Positions 35,637 through 46,753 of a DNA stretch of 63,114 bases are shown here, in pieces. Numbering within the stretch: the first letter of the stretch is position 1; every line of letters begins with the position of its first letter. The DNA is from Byssothecium circinans (lineage: Eukaryota > Ascomycota > Dothideomycetes > Pleosporales > Massarinaceae), in contig ML976997.1 of NCBI GenBank assembly GCA_010015675.1, forward strand, positions 323,778 to 386,891. Direction: 5' to 3'. The notes under the pieces are model-generated. The model had not been told where the DNA came from, did no database searches, and saw nothing but the letters and a program-made list of their open reading frames with translations. A program made the position numbers and the translations under genes.

Positions 35637-37571
35637 ATGGCTTCGTTCAACGACCTGCCGCTGGAACTTTATGATGAGGTATGTACATACATACGTATTT
35701 GCACCCATCCCCTCTATACCTCTCCCCGTCACAAAAGGGAAGAAAAGCCTCCTCCCTCCATCGCAAAGGCAAAAAAAGAAGAAGACAAACATTAACCCCA
35801 TCCCATCCCTCCAGATATTCACCCACCTCTCTAACCCCCTAACCCATCCCACCCGAATCTCCATGCAAGAGCACATCCTCAACGGATACCCACACCCCTT
35901 CGACTCTGTCCGCGGCATCATCACATCAGACTCTGGCCGCCGCTTCACCCGGTACCGACGTCCTACCCCGGGCGATCTGGCTCTGCGCCTCGTATCCCGC
36001 GCGTTTAATCGCAGTATGACGCGCGCGTGGTTCAAGCATGAACACGGCATTTTGCGCCTCTACGACAGAAAAACCGTCCCCATTATCCGCGACATTTTTT
36101 TAAGCGGGAAGAGCGAGGTTCCCGACGCGGCTAATTGTGGAGGTTAGCTCGGGGTGTGGGTACAAAGCGAAGAGCGTTTTCGAGGAAGATCGGAGTGGTG
36201 GTGGGGAGGATAGGGAGAATGAGGAGCCCGTGAAGCAGGCGGGGTGTATTACTGCGATGCTTACATCCAGTGAAGAGGAGAAGGGAAAGGGTACGCTGTT
36301 GAAGTGCGCGGTGCAGACACTGTCCAAGTTGGAATCTCTGGTGGTTAATGTGAACGAGGCGTTTCGGGGCGAGGCGCCTTATTGGGAGTTGATGGATAGT
36401 GCTAGCGTGGATTTGGAGTACTTTGAGGATTTAGATGAGGAAGAGGCTATGAGGCTTGATTTGGAATTGTTGGAGAGGCTGAGGGAGGGCGTTAAGGGTT
36501 TTTTTTGAGGGGCCGGGGCCCGAAGCGAGGTTTGAGTTTTTGACGTATTTAATGTTGACGCTGCCTAGTAGGTTTACGTCTCTTATCCTTGGTACGGGCG
36601 TGGATGGAAAAGTGGACTTGGACGTGGACATTTTTGCTGATTATTGGGGTTGGTGTAGCGGCGTATGATATCAGTGTTGTGGGAGCCAGCATCTCGAACG
36701 AGATTGCGGCGAGGCTAAAGCACCTTTATCTCGAGTATATTGATGGGACGGGCCCCGATGGCGATCTGGATTATACGAGCTGTTGGCAGGGTGATGATGA
36801 TAGTGATGGGGATGAAGAGTTTCCACTTTCGAATCTGCAGCAGAGGTTTCCTAATAAGGAGTATTCGAGCTGGGTTATTGGGTTGGTGAATCGGTGAGTT
36901 TTCGTCCCAGGTTGTTCTCTCTTGGATCTGTTGGGGTTTGCTTTTGTTGGGATTTTGACTGCTGATGCTGATTCTTTTGCTTTTGTTTGGATAGATGCCA
37001 CTGTCTTGAATCGCTGGGCTTGACTGAAACGCAAAGGATTCGATTCGAGGGCTTGGATTGGCGACCGGCTGCGAATGCGGGATTAAAGACTTTGTACATC
37101 GATCGCGCTATCATGTCAGCCGAGAACCTCTTCACCCTTCTCTCTCCGCCATCCAACTCCGCTTCTTCTCCCAATGGCTCCAAAAGTCCCTCTACAAAAT
37201 ATCCAACAAGCGAAGATCCTGCAGAGAAAACTTCCTGTTCCCCAATCACAGCCTTCCACCCTAAAAACATCCGCCTCCTCGACTCCACCTCCCCATCTTC
37301 CTGGGGCGATATCTTCACTTACTTGAAAGATAACTGCCCGGATCTGCGCTATCTACACAGATACAATGCCATCTATGATCGCGACGGTCTGAGGGGCGCA
37401 GGGAATAATCGGCCGTGGGAGAATTCGAGTTAGATTTGGACGAATGAGGAGCAGGATGAGGTGAGGTTGAAGGAGTTGAAGCAAGCGCTTAAGAGGAGAG
37501 GGGGTAGACTGCTGAAGGAAGTTAATGAAGCGATGATGGATGACGAGGAGGAGGAGGACCTGGAGGGGTAA
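35637..37571 (+). pseudogene. F-box-like gene, frameshifted and interrupted
   Basis: The start looks real: ATG, then ASFNDLPLELYDE, a typical fungal F-box-like opening, followed by a GTATGT intron (35679-35814) into IFTHLSNPL in phase 0. The frame then breaks. Frame 1 stops at 36145, coding-like sequence continues in frame 2 to a stop at 36506 just after an 8-T run (36499-36506), resumes in frame 0 to about 36666, and then in frame 1 to a further good intron (donor about 36895, acceptor about 36994). The last exon has an in-frame TAG at 37431-37433, after which 45 coding-like codons lead to a TAA at 37569. Acidic and leucine-rich stretches resemble fungal F-box hypothetical proteins. Three frameshifts and one stop make a functional product unlikely. 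Some shifts could be sequencing errors, the T run especially. If intact it would be a substrate adaptor of an SCF ubiquitin ligase. Confidence 0.6.
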
Positions 37572-38054
37572 TGTGGGTTGAAGGTGGTAGAAGATGGGAG
37601 AAGAGTGTACCTTACGGGGATCGTGCCTTCTCAGAACAGATAGTTAATAAGTCGTTCCTCCCTCAAACTCAGTTCCCTTACGTGTATAGCCCGTAAACAA
37701 GCAACGAACGAGCCGTAGGTGGGATGGAATAAAGAAATGGCAGTTTCAGGGTCGTTCTGAGAAGGTAGGATCCTCTAAGGTACTTCTCGCAGTAGTATAG
37801 ATTGCGGTACGAGACTGACAATATTCCATACGCACCCACTTCCTTCCCTTCTAGCAAACGTTCACACTGGAAGAGACGGTAGACGAGTAGTATAAACGTT
37901 ACTTTTGTAATTCCCTTCAGGTATTACAACAAGGCCTGCGCTTCAACGCTAAAATCGCCCTCTCCCTACCTCATACCCAACTTTTCATTTCCCCTCAAAC
38001 CCTTTCATTAACCCAAAGACTCTACACCCCCCTTCCTGCCATCTCCAGAAAGCC
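37572..38054. other. intergenic between convergent loci
   Basis: A 483-bp spacer between the F-box-like pseudogene and the carbonic anhydrase locus. No gene seen. Confidence 0.45.
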
Positions 38055-38974
38055 TCACTCATTAATCCTATGCCTCCAAACCTGCTGCTCCGCCCTCGCC
38101 GAATACGTACTTGCTCCTAAAATAGCCTGCATCTGCTCCACGCCCAAGAACATAATCTGCCTCGCCACAAACCACCTAATGCCCTCGGTACACGGCGGAC
38201 TAGTCAAGCTGCCCTGATACGTCCAGAACTCATTGAACATCAGCACACTCTCCAGCGCACCATTCAAATTCATGCTCAAAGGTTGCTGGGTCGCGAGATC
38301 GGAGAACGGGACAAATGTGGGCATTTGGGTGAAGAACGGAGCGTCGAAGTTACCGGGGTCCAGACGGATGGCAAGCACGGCGGCTTCGTGGCCTGCTGCG
38401 TCGACATGGACGAGGTGCAGTTCCGCTTTGCTGCGCATGCCACCAACGCTGTGGTTGGCGGGGGCGTGGATGTGCCAGCCTTTTAGATAGGTGGTTGCAT
38501 TGTCATATGTGAAGGAGGGATGGTCTGTCTAGGCTCCGTTGTGCTCTAGCGTGAAGGCAGGTCCGTAGCCCCAGTTGTAAAAGTTCCCGGTTGTGTTGGT
38601 GGGGTAGTTGAATTTGGGGACGTGGTTGAGGGCTAGGCCGTTGGAGAGACTAAGCGCGATGGGTGATTGCTGTGTCCCGTTTTGGCAGGTACTGTAGGCA
38701 GAGTTGATGCGACCCCAATCGAAGGAGGCTTCGTAGGCCCAGTCGGCTTTGGTGCCATTTGATGGTGTCTCGCGGGACTGATAGTGGGGAAAGGTTAGTG
38801 GAGGAATGGTGGTGAGATGTAGGGTGTTGACTTGTGGAATCGATGCTCAAAGAGAGACGCGAAGGGTTATGTTACCTTGAGCTTTCCCAGTCCGCCGTTT
38901 TCATGTGAAGCGCAGGCGAGAGTCTGAGAGGCGAAGATTGCAAGAGCAATGGTTGAGCGAGAGGGGAAAAACAT
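38055..38974 (-). pseudogene. alpha-carbonic anhydrase, secreted type, with in-frame stop
   Basis: Exons 38974-38876 and 38777-38055 (98-nt intron, donor GTAACA) would encode 273 codons. There is a signal peptide (1-20), then the alpha-carbonic anhydrase fold: NGTQQSPIAL near the N-terminus, GWHIHAP with zinc ligands H135 and H137, AELHLVHVD with H154, and TYQGSLTSPPCTEGIRW, the family signature. One TAG at 38531-38529 (codon 116, between LEHNGA and TDHPSF) interrupts an otherwise intact frame before all three zinc ligands, so the first product would be inactive. The family usually has an aromatic or polar residue there. No plausible GT-AG intron removes the stop. It may be a recent nonsense allele, a sequencing error or a readthrough case. 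The enzyme would hydrate CO2 outside the cell or in the wall. Confidence 0.75.
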
Positions 38975-40599
38975 GGTAAAGAATGAAATGGTAAGTTTTT
39001 AATTTCGTACCGTAAAAAAACAAGTCAATGAACGAAATCAACTCGATTGTGAGTAACCTTTTGCCTTCCAGCGAAATCGTCTACCTTTAAATACGGGCCT
39101 GACATCCTCTCCACCCATGAACGCAGGCCTAGCTTCTTACCCTACAATATGTATACTGCCATGAAATCCAGAGAGTCTATTCCCGTCACTATCACTACAG
39201 CACAACCCTGCACTCACCAGCCGAACCCCACATTATTAGCATCGCGTATGCCGAGCTATGGTCACCTGCACGGCATAATTCAGATAAAGGGTACAACCTG
39301 CTCCAAGAGCGTATGCGAGATTCTGCCTCACCTTAGGTACGATCTTTTAAAAGTCGCCTTTTCATGGACCCAAGCTACGTTTGGACCGTAATCTGGCGCC
39401 AAGTCGGCCGTTTTACAGACGTTGATAGCTGTCTGATTGGACCATGGGTACGCTTGTTCTGACGTTATGCCTCCTACTTACATAAAAGGGCCGAAACATC
39501 AAAAGTCCCGGAATCTCCGTCGAGCATCTCCTCTGCGGAACAATCGCGTGTGCTGTATGTACAATAGTGCTGCGTCCTGTCGAAACCAACAACAAAAGGA
39601 TAGAACATACTGAAGGTAATTGATTCAGCCAATTAGACAGCTAAAACGTTAAGCATCTGTTGTAAACGTCAAACGATTCAGCTTCGAGCTCTGAACATCG
39701 CATTTTTGAATTTTTGTCTTGGTGTTTCGAGACCGAACGCCAATAGTCGAAGCGCTAGCTAGCTAGCATAGTGACACGGGCCTCTGTTCTTGACAGCAGT
39801 GAATAGGCCGTGTCACCCACTCTGAACAATTTCCACTATTACGACTCTAGATTTGGCCATATTGATAACCCCTATTCCCCTAACATAGCCTGGATCTAGG
39901 GAGTAATAGAGGAAATAAATCGCTCGTGAGCGATTACTCCCATCGCTAGTTGACAGGAGCGCGTTTCGTCGAACCGAAAGCGTCATTGGGAAACAGCTTT
40001 GCCAAGCGGGAAGGTAGAGCGCGAGGAAGACATTCAATGTTCAATGGTGGCAGGTGCGCCCTTATCTTGCCCTGATCCGTGTATCGGCGCGACTGGGGTC
40101 GACGATGCGTTGCCTTTTCGGGGAATCAACAAGATGAGTCGACGCCGCCAGGCAGAAACAACAAGAACCAAGATTTGGAGGTCCTCTATCATGACCAAGG
40201 CCGTGTATGATTCACCCCTCGTGTGACCACACATAGGGTTAGAAAAGCGGGGTTATTTCATGTAGTCTGAACAGGGGACGGGAGGACTAGTACCATGCAC
40301 TGCGCTGACGTTGGGCTGATATACGCAATACGAAAGCACCCATCGGAAGAAAGTCCTAGGAACCAGACTTATCCTGGTCGATGACGTCTCAGATATGGAT
40401 GGATGGGTTGGCAACGGTAAGATTGGGGAACGTTTGAGAGGGATTCATTGTGATCTGATGTGGCGAAGAGACGGCTGGAAACATCTCAGGGAATTCAATA
40501 ATCTTGGCTCCATGTAGTTGCTAATTAGTTCTTTTGCAGTCTGTCCCTGTATACCCCACCATCAACTTACCGCATGCTTACCCGTCTACATCCGACCGT
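38975..40599. other. intergenic, 1.6 kb
   Basis: The carbonic anhydrase promoter side and the 3' flank of the acid phosphatase gene. Short open frames only, none recognised. A CTAG-rich palindromic word near 39755-39767 is too short to interpret. Confidence 0.4.
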
Positions 40600-42422
40600 C
40601 TATACGTATCCCGCGGGCTCCTCTTGTGCTGGAAATTCCGGAGCATCGACATTCGAAGCACAAGCATGCTTCCAATTCTTCGGCGTGAATTTGTCCACAA
40701 TCTCTTTGAAAGCTTCCTGTAACACACATTAGCATGACAATGACCACAGCCTCGGTCGGGCCCACCCTAGCGCCATCTGACAGCCAACTTACCAAAGTAC
40801 AAAAACTCTTATCACCCTCTAAATGTTTTCCCTGCACTTTACATCCCGGAACCTGCATGATCCTGTCGTTGTACCTGATCCGCACATAGTAACCTTGGAG
40901 TTGTTTTCTCTGATCTTCGCTCAATTCATCCAACGCTTTCCGCCCAATACCTTCATATTCAGGAACTTCCTCGCTAGCAGTTTTTGCGGCACCGAAAAGA
41001 TATTTCCACCAGCTCTGCGATTTTTTCTGTTTCTCCGTCTTGAGCGCTTCATCGGTAGTAGATGTTCGTCCGGAAATTACGGATGCACTGGTTGATGTCC
41101 TCTTGCGGAATAATTCGAAAGCGATATGACTAGTAAACGGCGGCCAGTTCTCGCCATCAAACGCACCAAGACTTGTCAGTATGGCGGCCAGTGTGGTATC
41201 GTGGCATCCCGAGAGAGCAAGCTTAATGTCAGTTTCTCCACCGCGACCGCGGCCAAGAGCGCCGTCGTTGCCGCCAATTTCAACGAGGCCATCGTTACCG
41301 TCACGCTGGACGTTACCAGTCATACGACTCGTGATATCGCCCATCAAGGCGCCAATGCCAAGCATGCGGTATTCGGCACTTTCTTTGTAGCCACCGTACC
41401 ACTCTTCTACACTGATTTTGTCGATGGTGGCGCGGGCTTTGGGGTCGTAGAACTCTTTCGGCAGCTTTGTATCAGGCCCATGAGCGTCAGTAGCGTTGAT
41501 GGTATCCATGATACCGGACAATCTGGGATGCGAATCCACAGCGACTTTCTGATTCCCCGGCATCCATTTCGAGAAGAGGTTAGAGAGGTATTGCATATCG
41601 TCCGTCTCGTTCCAGCGCTCTGCTGCCCGTTTAGCGAAAGCGCGGCTAAGATGGGCAAAGCGTCTGCAGTTGCCGTCGTTGGGGAACAGGGTCTCATCTG
41701 CTGGTGTCCGGGTGATGATGGTGGGCGCCGGCATGTCAGATGTCCTTGCACTTGGTGGGTAGAAACCGTAGAAAGCTTGCTGGACGGACTCTAGGGCCCG
41801 CGGAATGGGAGTTGCGCGGAGGTAGATCATATCAGAGTCTGAGATCAATTTGGGCATGAATCGAAGCTGGTCAACGTAGAGGTGGCGAAGACGCTGGCCA
41901 AGGGCTAGGGTGGTTTCTCGACCTTTGTCTGTGAGTTCGCCGGGTTGACAGATGCTGTCGAATTGTCCCCTAGGCCCGGATGCAATCACAGGTCCATCGT
42001 CTAATCCGAATGTTTCAAGTCTGCGGCGGTACTTCAACTGGTCCCAGTCGGATGTGCCCTTGACGATGCTGGTAAACTGTCTGGCAGAATTGCAGTAGGG
42101 CCAGTACGGCCATAGACCAGTGCTCTGGAACCGCGGTGACACAGGGCTGCGCTCGCCTGCATATATTGGTCAATTGGGTTTCCACGCAAGTATTGTAGCG
42201 ATTCACCAACCATGTCGGAGCAGCTACTTGATAGTTAGCATTTGTATTCAGTCATGTATTGAATTGTATGGTGTGACCTACTACTTGCACGAGCTGCAGC
42301 TCAAGCTCCTGCGGATAAAGCCGAGACAGCTCTTCTTTTGTATACGGTGGGCGGGGAACAAAGGTGGTCATAGTGTCCAGACGCAGTGGTATTGGCGTCT
42401 GCGAGAGTGTCGGGTCGAACAT
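40600..42422 (-). CDS. histidine acid phosphatase, ACP6-like
   Basis: Four exons, 42422-42282, a 13-nt exon 42223-42211, 42156-40793 and 40716-40600, give 544 aa. The 13-nt exon encodes LLRH plus the first base of the next Gly, so the catalytic RHGERSP motif is built across its junctions (LVQVLLRHGERSPVSPRF). The proton-donor motif is GCHDTTLAAIL. RALESVQQAFYGF and NDGNCRRF match lysophosphatidic-acid phosphatase type 6, a mitochondrial histidine phosphatase in animals; the substrate here is inferred only. There is no clear secretory signal, so it is not a classical secreted phytase or acid phosphatase. A second ATG at 42371 is an alternative start. The donor after the microexon (GTTGGT) is unusual. 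The gene is divergent from the PPR gene, 159 bp away. Confidence 0.87.
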
Positions 42423-42581
42423 TGAACTGCAATTGATGATTGATCATGCGTCACGGGGTTTACGGCTATACTTATCGTAGACTAGCGCGATCTGATAACG
42501 GAACGCTTGCCCCGGTGAGCTGTCGAAAGGAAAAAGTAGCAGCATCTGATCAGACCTCGAGCTTTCCAACCTTTTCGCATA
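42423..42581. promoter_or_regulatory. shared bidirectional promoter region
   Basis: Only 159 bp separate the ATGs of the divergent acid phosphatase and PPR genes, so both promoters and leaders must share this stretch. It has no TATA box. A short CT-rich piece precedes the PPR start. Confidence 0.55.
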
Positions 42582-45500
42582 ATGATCCGCTCATACGTAT
42601 GTCGCCAATGTAGGGATCAGCTTCGACAGCGCATTGTGACCCCGCGAAACCCCCAATGGCACCCCAGAGCCACCTTCATCTCGCTGCGAAACGCCCAGCC
42701 GCCGCCCGAATCGCAACCACAACCCTCGCCTGAAGAGAGCAGCAATGCGGAGAAGGCTCAGAATGAAAGTCACTATGGGCAGGAGGAACCGCCTATAATA
42801 TACGTACGGCGCGACTATGAGCCATCGGGCCGGTATACAAGACGAGGGCAGCCGCAAGAGCAGGAAGACGCACTGTCTGGAAATGCGGAACCAGAGATCC
42901 GATATAGTCAGGCACCCACGCCGGGGGATCACACTCCAGCAGTAGCTCTGCAAGATCTGCTGAACAAGAAGGACCCCGCGTCCACCAATAAGGCATGGAA
43001 GCTGTTCCTCCAGGAGTACCCGTCGCGGGACTCGTCTGCCTTTACGAATCCTGCATTTCAAGACATTCCGATTCTCACCGGCAACAAGATATTCGAACGG
43101 CTCGCTAAGTCGATGATGATAGCCTTCTGCAATGGCACCAAAATGGAGGCCAGACCAACAGAGGTACTCTTCAAGCTCGAGCAGTTGGGCCTTGCACGAT
43201 ACGAGCCGTGGCGAAACGCATTTGGATACATGACAGATCAAATTCTGTGGGCAGTATTGAGCCCAAACCAAGAGAAGCTGAGCGCGGAGGCCTTGACCCA
43301 AGAGCTTATATCTGTCTGGCGCCTGTTCTTCCAGTGCAGAGGAGTGGCTTCTCAACCTCCGGACTCTATCAGCGCCGAATGGAGGAATGTGCCCGACGTC
43401 ACATCGTGGATTGGCCGCCACGAGGAAGCAAAATTTGGACAACGCTTACTGCAATATCACCCAGGTGCTCCGTCCGGCGCTGAGCTGCAGTTCTCTGCAG
43501 TAACGCTCTTCAATCTGTTCGATGACGTTAATCAAGGCATTTTCAAAGTTTCCGACTCTTTACGACAAGACGCAGCGCCTTTACTTCGCCTCATCACCTA
43601 CTGTTTAGCTCGATCAAACGCAGATATCGTGTTGAACCATACTGAGCGCTCCCCTTACTTTATGTCGCTCCCCAAGAATTTTCAAGCAGCGGTTGTGGAT
43701 CAGCTTCGCTCTGCTCCCCACCAAGCAATGAGCGTGGTCTTGAAGCATCGGAACGAGCAAGCCAAATTAGCCGAATTTGATGGTACATCCACAGTGACCT
43801 CCCTAGAACACACCTCCACGTCCGCACCAGAATCACAACCCCCATTTCCATCTCCGTCTCAGGAGTCATCCGAACTAGAGGATATGGAATCATTCTATCG
43901 AAAGCTTATTTCGAGAGCTGTGCTATCCGAGTCACACGCCGGTTCCCTACAAAAATTGTGGGAAGAAGCACAGATAGTCTTCAAAAAATCGGAAGTGGGG
44001 ACGATTCCGCCTCTGGTTTACAATGATTTTCTCTCAGGCTTCATGGTTTTACTCCAGTCAGAGAAGACCATTGAGGTATGGAATCATATGGTCGCGAGCG
44101 GTATCAAGCCTGAGATACGGACGTGGGTTGCCTTGGTTGACGGTTGCTCAAAGGCGCGAGACCTGGACGGCCTGCAAGCTGTTTGGGAGAGGATGCTTAA
44201 AGCTGGCGTGGAACCCGATGAATATGCCTGGACTGCTTACATCCACGGCCTGATCAGCTTACGGCAAATCAACCTCGGCTTCAAGGCCATGGATCAAATG
44301 GGAAAGAAATGGCTAGCAGCCGTCAAAGAAGCTCAAACTCCTGTTAGACGGCTCAAGGGAGGCAGAAAACTACCCCACAACGTCAAGGGCGCAAAAGACG
44401 TAAACCACATTGCGAGACCTACGATTGTGACCGTCAACGCTGCCATCGCCGCTTTCGTCGAAATTCCCAAACTCCGATTCGACGAAAAACTTCGCTCCGT
44501 GCACAAAGTCCTCGAATGGGCCGGTCACTTCAACATCAAACCCGACTCATACACCTACAACACGCTAATCAAGCTCTACATCATGGGCAATGACCACGCC
44601 ACCGCATTCCGTCTACTCCGGCAAATGGAACAAGACGGCATCGAGGGCGACGCAGCAACACACAACATGCTCATCAGCGCCGCTTTCAACAACCAGAAAT
44701 TCGACAACCTTTCCGAATCAGAGCAAGCAAACCGTATCATCACACTCCTGGACCAGCTCGAGGCAGGAGGCCTTAAACTAAATACTCATCTTTACTCCAA
44801 TGCTATTGACCGGCTGCTGAAGAAATATGGAAACATGGAGGCGGTGACGGTCGTTATGAGGCATATGACTGCGAGGAATATTACTGTGAGCCCACAGATC
44901 TATACTTCGCTTATAACGCATTGCTTCCAACAGACTCCGCCTGATATCCCAGCCGTCGACGCTATCGTCGCACAGATCTTCGGGCCGCCGCAAGCACATG
45001 TCGATACATACCTGTTTAATCGCATCGTCGAACGGTACGGCATCCACGGCCAGGTGGATCAGATGATGAGCGTTCTCACGCGCATGTCGCGTCATGGCAA
45101 ACTTCCTTCTTGGTTTACTCTCAAGGCAGTCATTAAAGCACTGGCAGGGGCTAATGATTGGGAGCGAGCGAGAGCCTTGGTCAGAGACGTACAGTTACAA
45201 GAAGGTGTTGCTAAAGGCGGTGTCACGGGTGGAACCAATGGCCAGAAGGACTTCTTCCGTTGGGTGGTAAGACTGGGCATTGAATTGGACCAGGAACTTG
45301 CGGGGGATGTTTTGAAGAGGGTACCGGAGGGGATGTCGAGGAGAAGCGAAGATTCACAAGTCGATTATGATGCTGAGGCACTGGAACAGAGACAGGATAC
45401 TACCGCGCCGGGCTTTGAAGAAGGGGGGTTGGGCAATGCCATGTCGGACGCGCAAGACTTCTATGCGAAGAACGAGAACGTAGTGGATGAGCTGGACGAC

Positions 45501-45587
45501 GAGTTTGTCAATGGGGAGCATGCGGGGTATCTAAACAATGAACCTGAGGTGGAACGGCAGGTGTGGCGGCCAGCTGCTCGCGGGTAG
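42582..45587 (+). CDS. mitochondrial pentatricopeptide-repeat protein
   Basis: Intronless, 1001 aa. The N-terminus (MIRSYVCRQCRDQLRQR) is Arg-rich, lacks acidic residues and fits a mitochondrial targeting sequence; a Pro/Gln/Glu-rich disordered segment follows to about residue 130. PPR motifs are clear in the middle and C-terminal half: IEVWNHMVASGIKPEIRTW, VWERMLKAGVEPDEYAWTA, FNIKPDSYTYNTLIKLY, LLRQMEQDGIEGDAATHNM, and AVTVVMRHMTARNITVSP. Each is the usual 35-residue helix pair; the rest of the protein is helical and may hide degenerate repeats. PPR proteins bind single-stranded RNA in mitochondria and act in processing, stability or translation of particular mtDNA transcripts. Fungal PPR targets diverge fast and I cannot name an orthologue. 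An acidic tail (about 905-990) closes the protein. Confidence 0.9.
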   Translation: MIRSYVCRQCRDQLRQRIVTPRNPQWHPRATFISLRNAQPPPESQPQPSPEESSNAEKAQNESHYGQEEPPIIYVRRDYEPSGRYTRRGQPQEQEDALSGNAEPEIRYSQAPTPGDHTPAVALQDLLNKKDPASTNKAWKLFLQEYPSRDSSAFTNPAFQDIPILTGNKIFERLAKSMMIAFCNGTKMEARPTEVLFKLEQLGLARYEPWRNAFGYMTDQILWAVLSPNQEKLSAEALTQELISVWRLFFQCRGVASQPPDSISAEWRNVPDVTSWIGRHEEAKFGQRLLQYHPGAPSGAELQFSAVTLFNLFDDVNQGIFKVSDSLRQDAAPLLRLITYCLARSNADIVLNHTERSPYFMSLPKNFQAAVVDQLRSAPHQAMSVVLKHRNEQAKLAEFDGTSTVTSLEHTSTSAPESQPPFPSPSQESSELEDMESFYRKLISRAVLSESHAGSLQKLWEEAQIVFKKSEVGTIPPLVYNDFLSGFMVLLQSEKTIEVWNHMVASGIKPEIRTWVALVDGCSKARDLDGLQAVWERMLKAGVEPDEYAWTAYIHGLISLRQINLGFKAMDQMGKKWLAAVKEAQTPVRRLKGGRKLPHNVKGAKDVNHIARPTIVTVNAAIAAFVEIPKLRFDEKLRSVHKVLEWAGHFNIKPDSYTYNTLIKLYIMGNDHATAFRLLRQMEQDGIEGDAATHNMLISAAFNNQKFDNLSESEQANRIITLLDQLEAGGLKLNTHLYSNAIDRLLKKYGNMEAVTVVMRHMTARNITVSPQIYTSLITHCFQQTPPDIPAVDAIVAQIFGPPQAHVDTYLFNRIVERYGIHGQVDQMMSVLTRMSRHGKLPSWFTLKAVIKALAGANDWERARALVRDVQLQEGVAKGGVTGGTNGQKDFFRWVVRLGIELDQELAGDVLKRVPEGMSRRSEDSQVDYDAEALEQRQDTTAPGFEEGGLGNAMSDAQDFYAKNENVVDELDDEFVNGEHAGYLNNEPEVERQVWRPAARG

Positions 45588-46209
45588 TACTGCGATAGAA
45601 TGACTTCGCATATCCTCTTCCTCTGTCAACTACATGTTTATGTACTCTATTAACCACATCTTCTTGTGTACTATACATGGTCTCACTGGCCACATCACGA
45701 TACTTGTACTGTACCGCCTACATACATCTACAAATATTGCACTATACTATATACAAACCCTCCTATCCATAAATACCCAATAAACCACTAACCATTGCTC
45801 CATCCTTCCTCCCCCCATCCCAGCATAGATAGTGCGCTTTTCCATTTTTTACTTGCAGTGCAAGTTGCCCATGTGATGTGGAAGTCGAGACAGCAAGGGG
45901 CGGGGGGCTTCATCGGCGTCGCAGAATTGAGGGCCGCCGGGCCATGCCGCAACGTTCACAATTCCCTAACGGTCTTGGGCCCTGGGCCACGGGCACGGAC
46001 ACGGACACGGACAAGGTTACGGTGGGGTTTCTGGAAAAAAGGTCTCTCATTATTGAATATCCTTGGACCTGCTGTGGAGTGGACTCAGTGGAGCACTTGG
46101 GCCAAGGGGAGGTGAAGTGAAGTGAGGAGTGAGGATTATTGGGTTCTGCTACCGGTGTTGAATTTAAAAATGCTCTGTAGAGGATCAAGGGGGCTGCGTG
46201 TCCGTTGGA

Positions 46210-46221
46210 GGGGGGGGGGGG
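46210..46221 (+). repeat. poly-G run
   Basis: Twelve consecutive G residues in intergenic DNA; a likely source of length error in assemblies. Confidence 0.9.
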
Positions 46222-46599
46222 TGGTTGTTATGTGGTGGAGATGGATTGTATGTATGATAGGTGGATGCGAGAATGACAGCAAGGAGATAGTAAGGGTTCA
46301 GTTTGGTATGCTGAATGGATGTGTGAATCTACGACCCCTTCCTTTTCCTTCTCCCTTTGTGAGTCTCTCGATCTATGTATACAAAAAGGAGAGCAGAAGG
46401 AACTTCAAGGAAGAGAGACATATTTTGTGGAAATGGACAGAGTCAGTGACAGTGGGGTTGGGTATTCGTGGCAGATAGTGGGCAGGACTTCCAAGAGAGA
46501 GGGAAACGATGGCGAGGAGATCGTTCTCGGTGCCATCGTTTTGTGGAGAGTGTGGATTTATGCATGGTCTTGTGGGTGCGAAATGCCGCCGGGATAGTC

Positions 46600-46753
46600 C
46601 ACCATCTCAAGGGCAAGTAGTTGATGCTAGGGATCCCAGAACTACATGTTTTCAAACAAGTTACCACGTAGGTATTGGATCAAGGCATGTGTCAGCAGTG
46701 TTTTGTATCAATTCTGGCATCCCTAGCATCAACTACTTGCCCTTGAGGTGGTG
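46600..46753. repeat. foldback inverted repeat, possible MITE
   Basis: Two arms of about 42 bp (46600-46641 and 46712-46753) are reverse complements with about two mismatches; the core CAAGGGCAAGTAGTTGATGC is perfect in both. The spacer is 70 bp. Transcribed in either direction this would make a long stable hairpin. The size and shape fit a foldback or miniature inverted-repeat element, but I see no clear target-site duplication at the borders, and no transposase is nearby. An RNA hairpin precursor is the other reading. Confidence 0.8.

Noticed and set aside
41126..41794. 222-codon plus-strand frame
   Set aside because: Antisense to the acid phosphatase coding exon, which is unmistakable.
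42591..43442. 283-codon minus-strand frame
   Set aside because: Antisense to the PPR protein; Leu/Arg-rich composition is a mirror effect.
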